Shown here piece by piece: positions 49,718-60,161 of a stretch of 64,000 bases of DNA. Position numbers and translations under genes: made by a program. The notes beneath the pieces were generated by a model. It was not told where the DNA came from and did no database searches. It was given only the letters and a program-made list of their open reading frames with translations. The stretch spans positions 1,488,001-1,552,000 of the forward strand of contig NW_027043838.1 in assembly GCF_037102585.1 (NCBI RefSeq), in the 5' to 3' direction. Source of the stretch: Saccharomycopsis crataegensis (taxonomy: Eukaryota; Ascomycota; Saccharomycetes; Ascoideales; Saccharomycopsidaceae). How positions within the stretch are numbered: the first letter of the stretch is position 1; every line of letters starts with the position of its first letter.

Positions 49718-51376
49718 ATGTCAAACGACCGTCAACAAGAACAGAGTATGCTCTCTGTCCCAGTGATTGCCTCATCCCTTATTGGAGTATTTGTGTTTTG
49801 GTTTATCAAGCAAATTTTGGAAAAAAAGAATTTCGAAAACACTGCCAGAATCTTATCCGATAATTTCCAAAGAACCCAAGACTTGCAAGCCAAAGAACTT
49901 AAAGAAGAAATCAAATCATTACAAGCGCAAATCGATGCCAAGATCGATATCATCGAACAGAAAAACGTCCATATCAACTTGATCAATAAAGAATTCCACA
50001 ATTTGCAAAAAAATTACAACCGTTTGAAGAAAGAATCGATTTTCTTGAAGGATCAACTTCATAATGCCCAATTGGATATTGTTGAATTCGAACAAGAGAA
50101 TGTCAATTTGGTCAATCAATTAAATGATGCTTTGCAGCATATCAATTCGTTGGATCAATTAATTGAAAATGAGAAGTTGACCGACCAATCGATCTCCAAA
50201 ATTGACGAAGAAGAGTTTATCCACGCAGAAACCACCCAGGAGAATTTCAGCGAATTGATGGCCGCTGCTGAATCTACTAAAAATATCATCACTTCAAGTA
50301 CTGAAAAACTCACTACTAAACAAGTAACTGCTAAGTTATCCAGGAGTAACATTTCCATTGACAATCTTTATAAACGGAAGTTTGTGCCTCGTGATGACTT
50401 TTATGATGGGGATGACGATGATAATATCAGCGTCACTGAGTCCCATGAAAAGTCTAGCAGCAAACACAACTCTGTTGCGTCGGCCAGAGAATCAACTAAA
50501 CAGTCAGACTTCCCAGAATCTAACAACAACATCGATCTTGATCAACCAGTAGAGAAAAAACGGGTTCTGAATATCGAGTTCGAAGAAGACGAAATTGTCA
50601 ACGAAGAGAATACCGAAACTGCTAAAAACACCAATGACGATCATGATGGAGCCGAACTCCGTTCTTTCCCGCTGAACATCATTTACGATGAAAATATCAT
50701 CACTAACGCCAACCCTCCATCACCAATGAAGTACGATTACTCTGCGCAACGTCGTGGGCACGCGAAAACTGAAAGTTCCTTTAGCCACCGTTCTTATAAG
50801 TCGGGAAAGTCTTCTAAATCGTCCAAATCAAACACTTCAAAGGTCATCATCAATCCCGACAATGGCAGTGAAATCATGGTGACTGGTCCAACTAATCTTA
50901 GACGTAATCGCAGTGCCGGGAAAAGTTTTGGGATATTCCATTTTGGTAAAACCAATAATCATAACACTGCCAACGAAGCACAACGTGAGCCAGAATCAAT
51001 GATCACCAACGCTCATATGTACGATGTCGAAGACGATTACAAGTTCAAATGGGTCAGCGAGCTTGAAAACCTCAAAAACTCTGTCAGTCGTTCTAATTCT
51101 ACTAAACGTAAATCTGTCGGCAGCAGTGGGTACGGGTACCATCATAACCACCACCAATTCGAAGACGAAATCGATGTTCCAGAAAAAGAAACTAAAACCG
51201 ATGTTGCCAGCGACGTTTTGATGGTCGATTACCAACGTGGGGTGATCTATTCCAAGGATTACAATGCTTCTCTGAATTTGATCCCAAAACTTAGCAAAGG
51301 GAACAAATTCGGATTCAAGCGCAAGAGTGGTGACAAGGCCGCATTCGAAAGAAGGGCCGTCTCTTCTTCAACTTGA
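49718..51376 (+). CDS. Unrecognised membrane-anchored coiled-coil protein
   Basis: A 552-residue protein. After a short polar N-terminus, residues 14-31 form one hydrophobic helix (VPVIASSLIGVFVFWFIK), followed by a long coiled coil (about 40-155) rich in Leu/Gln/Lys heptads (LQAKELKEEIKSLQAQID). The remaining 400 residues are mostly disordered, Ser/Asp/Asn-rich, with basic patches (SYKSGKSSKSSKSNTSK, LRRNRSAGKS) and a more ordered end (LMVDYQRGVIYSKDYNASLNLIPK). The layout suggests an organelle- or plasma-membrane-anchored tether or scaffold. I do not recognise a family. The ATG directly follows an (AC)(AT) repeat. Confidence 0.7.
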   Translation: MSNDRQQEQSMLSVPVIASSLIGVFVFWFIKQILEKKNFENTARILSDNFQRTQDLQAKELKEEIKSLQAQIDAKIDIIEQKNVHINLINKEFHNLQKNYNRLKKESIFLKDQLHNAQLDIVEFEQENVNLVNQLNDALQHINSLDQLIENEKLTDQSISKIDEEEFIHAETTQENFSELMAAAESTKNIITSSTEKLTTKQVTAKLSRSNISIDNLYKRKFVPRDDFYDGDDDDNISVTESHEKSSSKHNSVASARESTKQSDFPESNNNIDLDQPVEKKRVLNIEFEEDEIVNEENTETAKNTNDDHDGAELRSFPLNIIYDENIITNANPPSPMKYDYSAQRRGHAKTESSFSHRSYKSGKSSKSSKSNTSKVIINPDNGSEIMVTGPTNLRRNRSAGKSFGIFHFGKTNNHNTANEAQREPESMITNAHMYDVEDDYKFKWVSELENLKNSVSRSNSTKRKSVGSSGYGYHHNHHQFEDEIDVPEKETKTDVASDVLMVDYQRGVIYSKDYNASLNLIPKLSKGNKFGFKRKSGDKAAFERRAVSSST

Positions 51377-52158
51377 GTTATCCCTTTTTTTATTTTTTAT
51401 TTTTTGTTCATTTATTCTTTTTTCTCTTTTGATATCATGATAAATTTGCGGATCTTTAGTATTTATTTGTCTGATGATTTGCTGAATCACTGACTTTTTG
51501 TTTGTTTTTTGTTTTCCTTTTCACCAATCACTTGTTGTTATTTGGTTTATCTTTGTTTTTTTGTTTCTTTTTTGTTGATGTTCTAAGATTTATCTCCCTT
51601 TTTTTTTTGTATCTCTCTAGTTTTCTTCAGCTTTTTCTCGTGCTAGTGCTCTTTGTTTGTTCTCGTTTATCAATCAGCTTTTTTTTATCATTATTATTAT
51701 TATAGACGTCTTAGTTTCTTTGTTGATGCTTACAATTTTCTCTATTTGTTTTTATGGTTTCTATTATTACCCTCTTGGTTATTCTTTGTTCTTTGATAGA
51801 TGAGTCTTTCCTCTCAAAAGACAATTATTCAATATCTAATATCTCTTCACATTTTCTTTAATCTGTGACAAAAGTTATTTTTACCCACTTTCAGTATTCA
51901 CACCCCTGCCTTTTTCTTTTTCTATATTATATGCACTCTGGCGATAATCTGAAATACAATGTAGAAAATATGAGAATTCTACACACTGACATCTTCTCAA
52001 AAAAAAAACACAAAAACTATTAATATAAAGTACAACACATCGAGTATACAACGAACATGACGTGTATTTTTTTAACAAAGTTTAAAGTAAGATGAAAAGA
52101 CAAGGACAAAAAAAAAAGAGGGAAGCAAGGTAATAAACCAAAGTTTATAATGTTTATC
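51377..52158. other. Convergent intergenic region, T-rich
   Basis: 780 bases, very T-rich on the plus strand for the first 400 bases. It serves as the 3' flank of both genes. No coding frame is supported. Confidence 0.45.
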
Positions 52159-55100
52159 TTATTGGAATTGGGCTTCTAATTCATCACTGGAAACATCATC
52201 TTCACCAGTTTCCCTTTTAAGATTGTAATGTTGAATTGCATTTCTAATTTGTTCAAACAAATCCTTATCTCTACTGGCATCTTGAGCCGCAGAAATTGTG
52301 CTACGTCTGGAAATAGTTGGTGGGAGATTCGAAATTTCATCAGTAATGCCTCCTTGGTTTTCATCACCCAAATCAGAATGCAAGGTATGTCTTCTAGAAA
52401 TAGGGAAAAGCCCCATCGATTCTTTAGTTGGGGACCCGTATCCCGAAGACATCAAATTAGCACTCGATTTGTAAGACCGACGTCTCATCAATTTACTGGA
52501 GAATGGACTAGCAGTTTCTTTGAACAATCCTTCTTCATCAAGGTATTGGGCAGTAATGGTTCTTGGAGTCTTTGGAGAACTGGTGGTGACACAAGAAATA
52601 CCCACATCGTGAATTAACTTGGCCACCAACGCGGTCCAACCACATTGGTGCGACGCGCCTAGCCCTCTACCAGTATCCCCATCAAAATATTCATAGAATA
52701 AAACATAGTCTTTGAAATATGGATCGTAGTTATGCAAATCATTATCAGCATCATTGCATGCCCTAACATCCATTGAATCAGGAACAAAAATCCTGATAAG
52801 ACGATGTTGAATGAATTCTGCAACTTGGGCCAAGTTCATCATATTTCCAGAACCTTTTGGACATTCCACTTGGAAAGTATTACCATAATACAAATAGAAT
52901 CTTTGCAAAGATTCCACTAATAAGAAATTCACCGGGAACCAAATTGGACCTCTCCAATTGGAATTACCACCAAAAAGCCCACTATCACTTTCCCCAGGTA
53001 AATATTTCACTTCGTATTTTTGGTCGTGAACCACTTTGCTAAATGGATGTGCTTCATGGTATTTCGATAATGATCTGATACCGTAATGAGATAAAAACTC
53101 ATCTTCATCAAGCATCTTTTCCAAAATCGCCTTCAATCTTTCCTTGTTGACTAGTGCCAATAATAAACGCTCACCAACCCCTCTTTCAGTGGTACTGGCA
53201 ATATTACGTTTAGCAATATCACTTCTCCTTTCAAGTAAGAAATCAAGTCTGTGCTTGAACCCTGGGAATTTTTGTAACCATTCTGGTTCAATTGTCAAAG
53301 AAGCATACAAAGGAATCAATCCAACCAATGATCTAACCGGTAACAACTCTTTATAGCCATCTGGGTACTTAATGGCATCATAATAGAACTTATCGCTTTC
53401 ATCCCATAATGACTTATCACCTTCTTCAGATTTATAAGTCATGGCGTCGGCAATCAACAAGAAGTGTTCAAAAAACTTCGAGGCAATATGCTCATAAACT
53501 TTTTTATCCCTGGCCAATTCTAAAGCAATATTCAACATTTGAAGAGAATAAAATGCCATCCAACCAGTAGAATCCGCTTGTTCTAAAACACCACCGGTTG
53601 GTAAAGGCTCGGATCTATTGAAAATACCAATATTATCAAGACCAAGGAATCCTCCTTCAAACACGTTATTCCCATCGGAATCTTTTCTATTGATCCACCA
53701 TGTGAAATTTAAAAGTAACTTATGGAAAACCCTTTCCAAAAACTCCTTGTCTTGGCGTCCATGCATCTTTCTTTCCAATTTATAAACTCTAAATGCCGAC
53801 CAAGCAAACACCGGAGGGTTCAAATCATCAAACGACCACTCGTAACTTGGGCAGGCCCCATTTGGATGTTGGTACCATTCTTTCAAAAAGATTTCGATTT
53901 GATTTTTAGCAAATTCAGGATCGATCATTGTCAAAGGAATACAATGGAAACAGGTATCCCAAGAAGCAAAGAAAGGATATTCCCATTTGTCAGGCATAGA
54001 TAACACTTCATCACAATACAAATGTTGCCAGTGAGAATTTCTATGGTTGGCTCTGTTCTTTGGAGGCTTAGTTTCCGAGCCTCTATCACCATTGAACCAA
54101 TAGTCCCAAATGAATTGATAATACTGTTTCGACCAAAGTAAACCTGAAAACGCTTGTCTTTGAACTTTTCTCAATTCAGGACTGATTGGCAAAGGAGAAA
54201 TTCTCCAATAAAATTTATCCGCCTCATCTTGCTTGCGGCCAAACAATTCATCAAATTCCTCTTCATCAATATCTTCTACCAACAGTTTATTAGCTTCATC
54301 CACCGGGTAGAATTTATAACGAATGGTGACATGATCACCTGGCGGGATACCTCCATTTTCATCGAACGCAAACCAAGCACATGCTTTGGTACCTTGTTCC
54401 TTTGGGTTGACCACGCTTTCATCTTCCTCGATAATATAATCATGGAATGCGTCCTTAACATACTTGTATTCGTTTGGTTGTTTGTATAATCTCTGTTTGT
54501 TGGTTTCATTATCAGTGAATAAAAGTTTTGGTTCGACATCTTTGGAGATCCCTGCCGATGGTGCAAACACAACCCGTCTTTCACCAAACTTCCAATGATT
54601 CAACTTTATTGACGCCTCAGCCGATTCTTTTTGTAAATGTGGTTTTGGTCGATTTTCTTCTTCAATAGTGTTCCAACCCCAAGTATTTCTGAAAAAAACT
54701 TGAGGCAAAACATGAAGTGGTGCCGGTTGATCACCACGATTATAGGCGGTAATTCTAAAATTCAAAACTTCTGGGTCTTCATCGTCTTTGGCCAATTCGA
54801 ACAAGATGTCAAAGTAGTTGTCATCGTCAAAGATTCCGGTATCTTTAAGTTCGAACTCGCGTTCTAATCTCGAGCGGGTAGTAGATTCTTTGATCAACTG
54901 TTCGTACGGGAATTTCTTGTGAGGGTACTTATACAAGTATTTCATATATGAGTGAGTAGGAACGTTATCAAGATAGAAATAATACTCTTTGACATCTTCA
55001 CCGTGATTACCTTGAGGACCACCGACCCCATAAGCTTTTTCTTTGAGAATATCGTCATTTTCATTCCAAAGAGCAATGGAAAAACAAACCAATTGATGGC

Positions 55101-55391
55101 TATCAGCAACCCCTGCCAACCCATCTTCACCCCAACGGTAGACTCTAGACCTCGAATCTTCAAAAGTGAAATCACTCCAAGCGTTACCATCATGTGAATA
55201 ATCTTCGCGGACTGTCGCCTGTGGAATTGGTTAGTTAGTCAGTTTTGTAGTTTTGTTGAACAAGTTGCTCTTATCAAAATGCTTACCCATTGTCTTTCAC
55301 CCAAATATGGCCCCCAGCGTTTCCAGTACTTCTTTCTTAAACGGTCTTCCTCAAGACGGATGTCTTCAGCAGTCCCATTAAATATCGTCAT
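52159..55391 (-). CDS. YMR196W-like glycoside hydrolase family protein, two exons
   Basis: Exon 1 is 55391-55287 and exon 2 is 55218-52159, giving 1054 residues. The joined product starts MTIFNGTAEDIRLEEDRLR, then KKYWKRWGPYLGERQW, and continues TVREDYSHDGNAWSDF, YRWGEDGLAGVADSHQLVC and GPQGNHGEDVKEYYFYLD, a very conserved front shared by fungal and bacterial relatives of YMR196W. FASWDTCFHCIPLTMIDP, GGNSNWRGPIWFPVNFLLVESL and FLGLDNIGIFNRS belong to the mannosyl-oligosaccharide glucosidase-like (alpha/alpha)6 fold. There is no signal peptide, so it is presumably cytosolic; the substrate is not known to me. The C-terminal 150 residues are Ser-rich and basic, probably phosphoregulated. Exon 2 alone has no ATG at its front. 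Confidence 0.88.
55219..55286 (-). other. Intron of the YMR196W-like gene
   Basis: Donor GTAAGC, branch-like GACTAAC/ACTAAC just before a CCACAG acceptor; 68 nt, after codon 35, phase zero. It restores the conserved join ERQW-ATVREDY. Confidence 0.88.
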
Positions 55392-55705
55392 TGTGATTGC
55401 GACTATAATGGAATAATCTTCTTAATGATAACAACAACAGTGATTGCTCATCCCTGACAAAACAAGCAAAATTAGACAGGGGGGAGATTTCTGGGGAAAA
55501 CCCCAGCGATGCAGGGCGTCAAAAACATCACACGTGATCTGGAGGGAAAAATGTCAAAAATTTTGGGGGATTTTTTGACAGCATTGGCGGTGCAACGTTA
55601 ATCATTATTTATTATTTGTATTTTGTTTGTTTCGATTGTAGCTATTCGTTGTGATTATAGGTATTTTTTAACAACAGCAGAGAGTAGAATAGAAAATAAC
55701 CGAAG

Positions 55706-55789
55706 ATGAACTGGTACTTTGTCAATGTACTGGGATTGCTGATTTATTTGCTATTGGCTGTGCTCTGTTTCTCTCCGCATATTTTGTAA
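55706..55789 (+). CDS. Possible 27-residue hydrophobic microprotein
   Basis: An ATG frame encodes MNWYFVNV followed by a Leu/Ile-rich hydrophobic stretch and ends SPHIL-stop. If CTG is Ser here, two residues change and it remains largely hydrophobic. It is short enough to arise by chance. The A-rich leader before the ATG (ATAACCGAAG) is of the usual yeast kind. There is no family match I know. Confidence 0.2.
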   Translation: MNWYFVNVLGLLIYLLLAVLCFSPHIL

Positions 55790-56299
55790 TAAGAACCATA
55801 GTCGTTCATAGGTTTAGATCAGGAGTATAGTGATTTTAAATATAATATAAATTCAACTACTTTGGGGATGATAAAAAGGTCAATTAAGGGAAATAACCAT
55901 CTCATGGTTTAATACCTAACTATTTTACCGATAGGTGTTGGACTAGCCATTTGAACATTGGTTTACTATGAAAAATGAAATATGGAATACTGATGTACCA
56001 TATATATAAGAATACAACCTACTAAATACTTACACTCCACCTTCACCACCAAGATTGAAGAATGGCAGCATAATCACCAGTGTCAGTGCCATCGCCATCA
56101 TGATAAATTGCTGGACGCACACGTTATAAAAAAAAAAAAAACGTTGCAAAAAAGACCGCTTTGATAATAACGATGGTCTCGGTAATAATCACAATCACAA
56201 TCAGTAGCAAGAGCGGGAGATAATAAAAAAAAAAGAATAGTCTGAAGCAATAGGTGATATCCAAATAATATAATAATACTAATACCCACGTACAAACAA

Positions 56300-56324
56300 C
56301 GACAACAACAACAACAACAACAAC
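56300..56324. repeat. (CAA)n microsatellite upstream of TRS20
   Basis: About eight CAA/ACA units lie some 30 bases before the TRS20 ATG, in the leader or core promoter. Confidence 0.7.
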
Positions 56325-56353
56325 AAAAATAATAAGACAAAAATACCAAACAA

Positions 56354-56936
56354 ATGTCGTACTATCTTGCCCTAATAGGAACTCAAGACAATCCCGTATA
56401 TGAAGCTGAATTCGGGACATTCAAACAGGGTGGTGATGGCAGTTCAAAAGTGAGTATCATCTTTATTGCCTCTCTTATTCATTCCTATGTTTTTTCTTCG
56501 TTGTTTTTCACAATCATTCATTGATTTTAAAGAAACTAGAAATAAAGATCTATATACACATATATCCTTGGTGATCCGCCGATTCTAACAAAAAAAACTC
56601 TTTTAGTTCTCGACGGAAATGAGGGAACTTAACCCGTTCATAATACATTCCTCGCTCGATATAGTAGAGGACCTTCAATGGGTGAAGAATTCTATGTACT
56701 TGAAAGTCATTGACAATTTCTATGGTTATTACATCAGTGCCTACGTCCTGCCTACCAACGTCAAGTTCTTATTGTTACATGAAGTCAAGAGCGAAGAAAG
56801 CATCAAACAGTTTTTCTTCGAGTTGAATGATTTATACGTGAAAACCTTGTTGAACCCTTTCTATAACGTCAATAATGTCATCAAGAGCACCAGTTTTGAC
56901 TTGAAGGTGAAGGGATTGGCCAAAAAGTATCTTTGA
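56354..56936 (+). CDS. TRS20: TRAPP subunit Trs20 (sedlin), two exons
   Basis: Exons 56354-56449 and 56607-56936 give 141 residues, the usual sedlin length. Exon 1 encodes MSYYLALIGTQDNPVYEAEFGTF, and exon 2 continues FSTEMRELNPFIIHSSLDIVEDLQW, with YYISAYVLPTNVKFLLLHEVK and FNVNNVIKSTSFDLKV-type YNVNNVIKSTSFD, ending KGLAKKYL. Trs20 is a longin-fold core subunit of TRAPP complexes acting in ER-to-Golgi traffic and autophagy. The donor is GTGAGT and the acceptor CTTTTAG; phase is zero. Exon 2 alone would start inside the conserved fold. It is convergent with DSN1. Confidence 0.95.
56450..56606 (+). other. TRS20 intron
   Basis: Donor GTGAGT at 56450-56455, branch-like TTCTAAC at about 56583-56589, acceptor TTTTAG ending at 56606. 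Length 157 nt. Confidence 0.88.
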
Positions 56937-57421
56937 AGATATTGATGATAATGATGATAGAGCTTTTTTCTTTATATTTTTTCTTTATTTATTTTCTTTC
57001 CCCCAACCCCCAAAATATTTGGAAATACTTTTAGTAATGCATGGTTTTTATTGTCTATTATTGTTTATTGAAAATTTTTGATATTTAATGTATGTGGAAA
57101 GATGCAATACCAGTTGAAAGGTACAAGAACAACAAACACACGAACCAAAAACATAAAAAAAAAGAAAATAAAAAATTCATTAGATTAGATAATAACATAC
57201 TTAAATCATTAATATAAAACATATATCCCGAATATTATACATATAAAATTACACACAAACTAAAAATTAAGCAAAAAAAAAAAAAAAAAATAACTAAGCA
57301 AACAAAAACGCGGAAAAATTTATAATGTACAACAAAATTACAGTCTCTCTCCCTCTTCTCCAGGCTTTTTTTCCTCCTCTCTTCAAAAAAAAAGACTTCA
57401 CATCAATAATAAATGAAACAT
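56937..57421. other. Convergent TRS20/DSN1 3' flanks
   Basis: AT-rich with an A-run at 57273-57291 and a CT-rich stretch at 57342-57381. No coding frame is supported. Confidence 0.45.
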
Positions 57422-59491
57422 TCATGCTTTATCAATCCTGGTTATACCCTTCAAAAGTTCTATATCATCAAATTGGTATTCTTCATCATCTTCTTCCTTG
57501 TCAGCATCCTCAATTGAAGTTGTTTTGATATATTTCCTTATGATATTGGAAATGTGCTTCTTTTTATTATGTTCAAAACTTTTAATAATCGAATCATTGA
57601 AGTTTAGCTTATCAACGAAGGTACTAAAGTTGTTCAATGAACTTTCATAACTAGCCTGTACTTCGTCGGTTATTAATGAAACCTTATCATACATTTCATC
57701 CAAATTTTTATCATCCATAATCGAAGAATACAATCTCTCCATTTCTTCAGCCTCATTTCTCTCTTTTGTCGAACTTCGTAGCTCGTCAATTTTCTTTTTC
57801 AAAAATTCTTTTTTTTCATCATCATTCTCATCCAATTTAATCTCATCTCCTGGTTGGAATGTTTCATAATCAGCAGCAATCTTATCCCATTGCTCGTTTT
57901 CTTTTTTCAATTTGGCTATTCTAGCATCAAAAGTCTTCAAAGTTTTCAAATTTTCGACATTCTGTTTATTTGGAACAATTTTCACCTTTTTCTTGATCTT
58001 CGTGTTGTCATCAGGCCCTTCTTCATCATCGTCCTCGTCCCTATTCCACCAACTTGTTTTCACTTTACCCTCCACCAAATCACGAATGATTTCTTCTTTG
58101 ATCACTTTAGCAATATTTTCTGCAATCAAATCTTCATTGCTAAGTTTCTTAGCCTTTTGTTGTTTGGACTTACTTTTATCAATCTCAAACTGTCTTTTGA
58201 AACACCAAGTCAATAGTTGTCTCATTCTATGAGGTTCTGGAAGATCCTGATCTAAATGCTTGTAGAAATTGGATGGCAAAACATCATCATGGGGAGACAC
58301 TTCAAATCCATTGCCGATAGATGAAGTACGTTTACCTCGGTTACCCAACGAAGAACGTCTATTTGACTTTGCTCGCAATTCCTTATTACGACGATGGACT
58401 GGGGATTCAGATATTTGTAACGGTTGCTTCTTGCCTGGTGATCCGTACACCTTAGTTGATGGTTGGCTTAAATTAGTTTTGGCGGTGAGTTCTAAATCCG
58501 TTGGTACATTTGATATAGTTTCAGATTTCTTCAATTCTTTGTTGTTGATTTTATTTTTTGGTATTATTATTGTTGTTGTTGTCTTGCTTTTGATGGCCCC
58601 CGCCGGTTGCTTTTTCTGCGATTCATTCTTTGTTTTAGTAGACTTTTTTTCCTTTGTCACTTGTTTTTTGGCAGTTTTTGCTTTTGAAGATTTTGGTGAC
58701 ACTACAGGCGGCGAGTCTGCTTTATTTTCTGGTATGGATATCAATAACTCAGTTTTGGTGGGCTGAGATTTGGCCTTTGGTCTCAATGAAGTCCGCTTCT
58801 TTCCTTTCAAAATTGTCCGGGTCATTTCTGTCATAGATTCCACAGTATCTTCTAAATCAAATTCATCATTTCTATCAGATTCAGACTCTATATCCAATAG
58901 CTTGCTTTTCGTTTTCACCGCTTTTAGAATTTTTGCCGATGGATGTGGTTTTCTCGGTGAGGTTCTAGGGGCAATTATTGAATTATTATTATTGTTTCTC
59001 ATCTTCTTTCGCTGTTTTGGTTGATTTTCCAATACTATTGAAGAGCTTCTTCGTTTCTTTTTAGGAAGAGATTTCACCGGTACTAGAAATGATTTTTTAT
59101 TGTCATTATTATTATTATTATTATTATCATAATCATCATCATCATCATCGGTGTCTGACTCTCCGGGCTCTGCAATACTTCCCAAAAGATTAGATTTGTT
59201 TAAAAGAGGCTTGCCCGCACGCTTGAAAAGAAACCCATCGTCATTTTCCAAATCATCGACTGATTGCGATGACATGAAACTCGATACGTTCGATCTTCGA
59301 GACCTGCTCAATAACGATGAAATCTTTGAGGTGTGTTTCCTAATTGTCGAAGAGTTCGAAAGAATCGAGAGGTCATTGGTATCATTTATCGCGGTAGTGC
59401 CTTTCAGTTTAGATGAAGCTTTTAGGCCATTTCGTGCCGTCGTCCTCGTCGTTGTGGTTCTCGACGACGTTAGTTTTTTCTTTGGTGGCAT
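57422..59491 (-). CDS. DSN1: Kinetochore MIND-complex subunit Dsn1
   Basis: A 689-residue protein. The first 370 residues are disordered, basic and Ser/Thr-rich with Asp/Asn repeats. RRSSLGNRGKRTSSIGNG (about residues 372-390) holds two RxS sites resembling the Ipl1/Aurora B sites that regulate Dsn1 binding to Mif2/CENP-C. The conserved Mis13/Dsn1 block follows: SNFYKHLDQDLPEPHRMRQLLTWCFKRQF (about 402-430), then long coiled-coil helices. Dsn1 joins Mtw1, Nnf1 and Nsl1 to link the inner kinetochore to Ndc80. The protein is longer than S. cerevisiae Dsn1 because of the N-terminal region. Two MCB-like ACGCGT elements lie upstream. Confidence 0.88.
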   Translation of the reverse strand: MPPKKKLTSSRTTTTRTTARNGLKASSKLKGTTAINDTNDLSILSNSSTIRKHTSKISSLLSRSRRSNVSSFMSSQSVDDLENDDGFLFKRAGKPLLNKSNLLGSIAEPGESDTDDDDDDYDNNNNNNNDNKKSFLVPVKSLPKKKRRSSSIVLENQPKQRKKMRNNNNNSIIAPRTSPRKPHPSAKILKAVKTKSKLLDIESESDRNDEFDLEDTVESMTEMTRTILKGKKRTSLRPKAKSQPTKTELLISIPENKADSPPVVSPKSSKAKTAKKQVTKEKKSTKTKNESQKKQPAGAIKSKTTTTIIIPKNKINNKELKKSETISNVPTDLELTAKTNLSQPSTKVYGSPGKKQPLQISESPVHRRNKELRAKSNRRSSLGNRGKRTSSIGNGFEVSPHDDVLPSNFYKHLDQDLPEPHRMRQLLTWCFKRQFEIDKSKSKQQKAKKLSNEDLIAENIAKVIKEEIIRDLVEGKVKTSWWNRDEDDDEEGPDDNTKIKKKVKIVPNKQNVENLKTLKTFDARIAKLKKENEQWDKIAADYETFQPGDEIKLDENDDEKKEFLKKKIDELRSSTKERNEAEEMERLYSSIMDDKNLDEMYDKVSLITDEVQASYESSLNNFSTFVDKLNFNDSIIKSFEHNKKKHISNIIRKYIKTTSIEDADKEEDDEEYQFDDIELLKGITRIDKA

Positions 59492-59712
59492 GGTGTAGTG
59501 ACCGATTATTGTGGTTTAAATACCAACAGACGTTAATAAAATAACAAGCAAGAGATTCAATCGTGATATATTTATATGTGTGTATCAATATATGTTTTGT
59601 TTTTTTTTTGTTTTCGTTCTTTTGTTGTTTTGTTTTTTCTTTCTGCAAAATATTAGCTTCAGTCCAATTTTCGTTATGTTGGATCAGCTACCATCCATAG
59701 GTATGAATTGAT

Positions 59713-59718
59713 ACGCGT
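59713..59718. promoter_or_regulatory. MCB element (ACGCGT) upstream of DSN1
   Basis: ACGCGT is the MBF core site of G1/S genes in yeasts. It lies about 220 bases upstream of the DSN1 ATG, and a second copy is at 59781-59786. Confidence 0.45.
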
Positions 59719-59780
59719 GAACGGTTCGAGGGGGTTTGAAAGCTAATGGTTCTAATTAATATATTAGATAATAATAAACC

Positions 59781-59786
59781 ACGCGT
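59781..59786. promoter_or_regulatory. Second MCB element upstream of DSN1
   Basis: A second ACGCGT 68 bases from the first. Paired MCB elements are common in MBF-controlled promoters. Confidence 0.45.
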
Positions 59787-60161
59787 AAGGGCCTCTTCTT
59801 TTTTTTTTTTTTGTTTATTTTTTTTTTTGGAGCCACAAAAAAATATCGTTTTGGCAGGGTCACGTTTGCCTCGATATGTTGATTCACCCCAATTACTATA
59901 CAATAATTGAAATATCTTTTAAATGTTCATAAACTTTTCTATAGAATTAGCTAGCAAAAAAAAAAGGTAAATAAAATGAAATCAGAAACAAAAAAAAACA
60001 CATTATAATAAATTTTGGTAAAAACTAAACATTAATGAGAAATAGCGAGCAAAATAATGAATGAAGTGAACAAACATAAGCAAAACAAAAGTAACACACA
60101 CACAAAAAAAAAAAAAAGAAAATACACATCAAACGAAATTAAAAAGGTATAAATAAAAATC

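Larger units (their letters stand above)
55392..56353. other. Divergent region upstream of the YMR196W-like gene and TRS20
   Basis: Holds CACGTG at 55531-55536, a 27-codon ATG frame at 55706-55789, an A-run at about 56128-56141 and a (CAA)n repeat at 56300-56324. No firm gene is seen. Confidence 0.4.
59492..60161. other. DSN1 promoter and 3' flank of the next gene
   Basis: T-rich near DSN1. ACGCGT occurs at 59713-59718 and 59781-59786. T-runs lie at 59799-59830. No coding frame is supported. Confidence 0.45.

Noticed and set aside
59719-59732. GGTTCGAGG resembling a tRNA B box
   Set aside because: The trailing CC is missing, and no A box or cloverleaf is seen.
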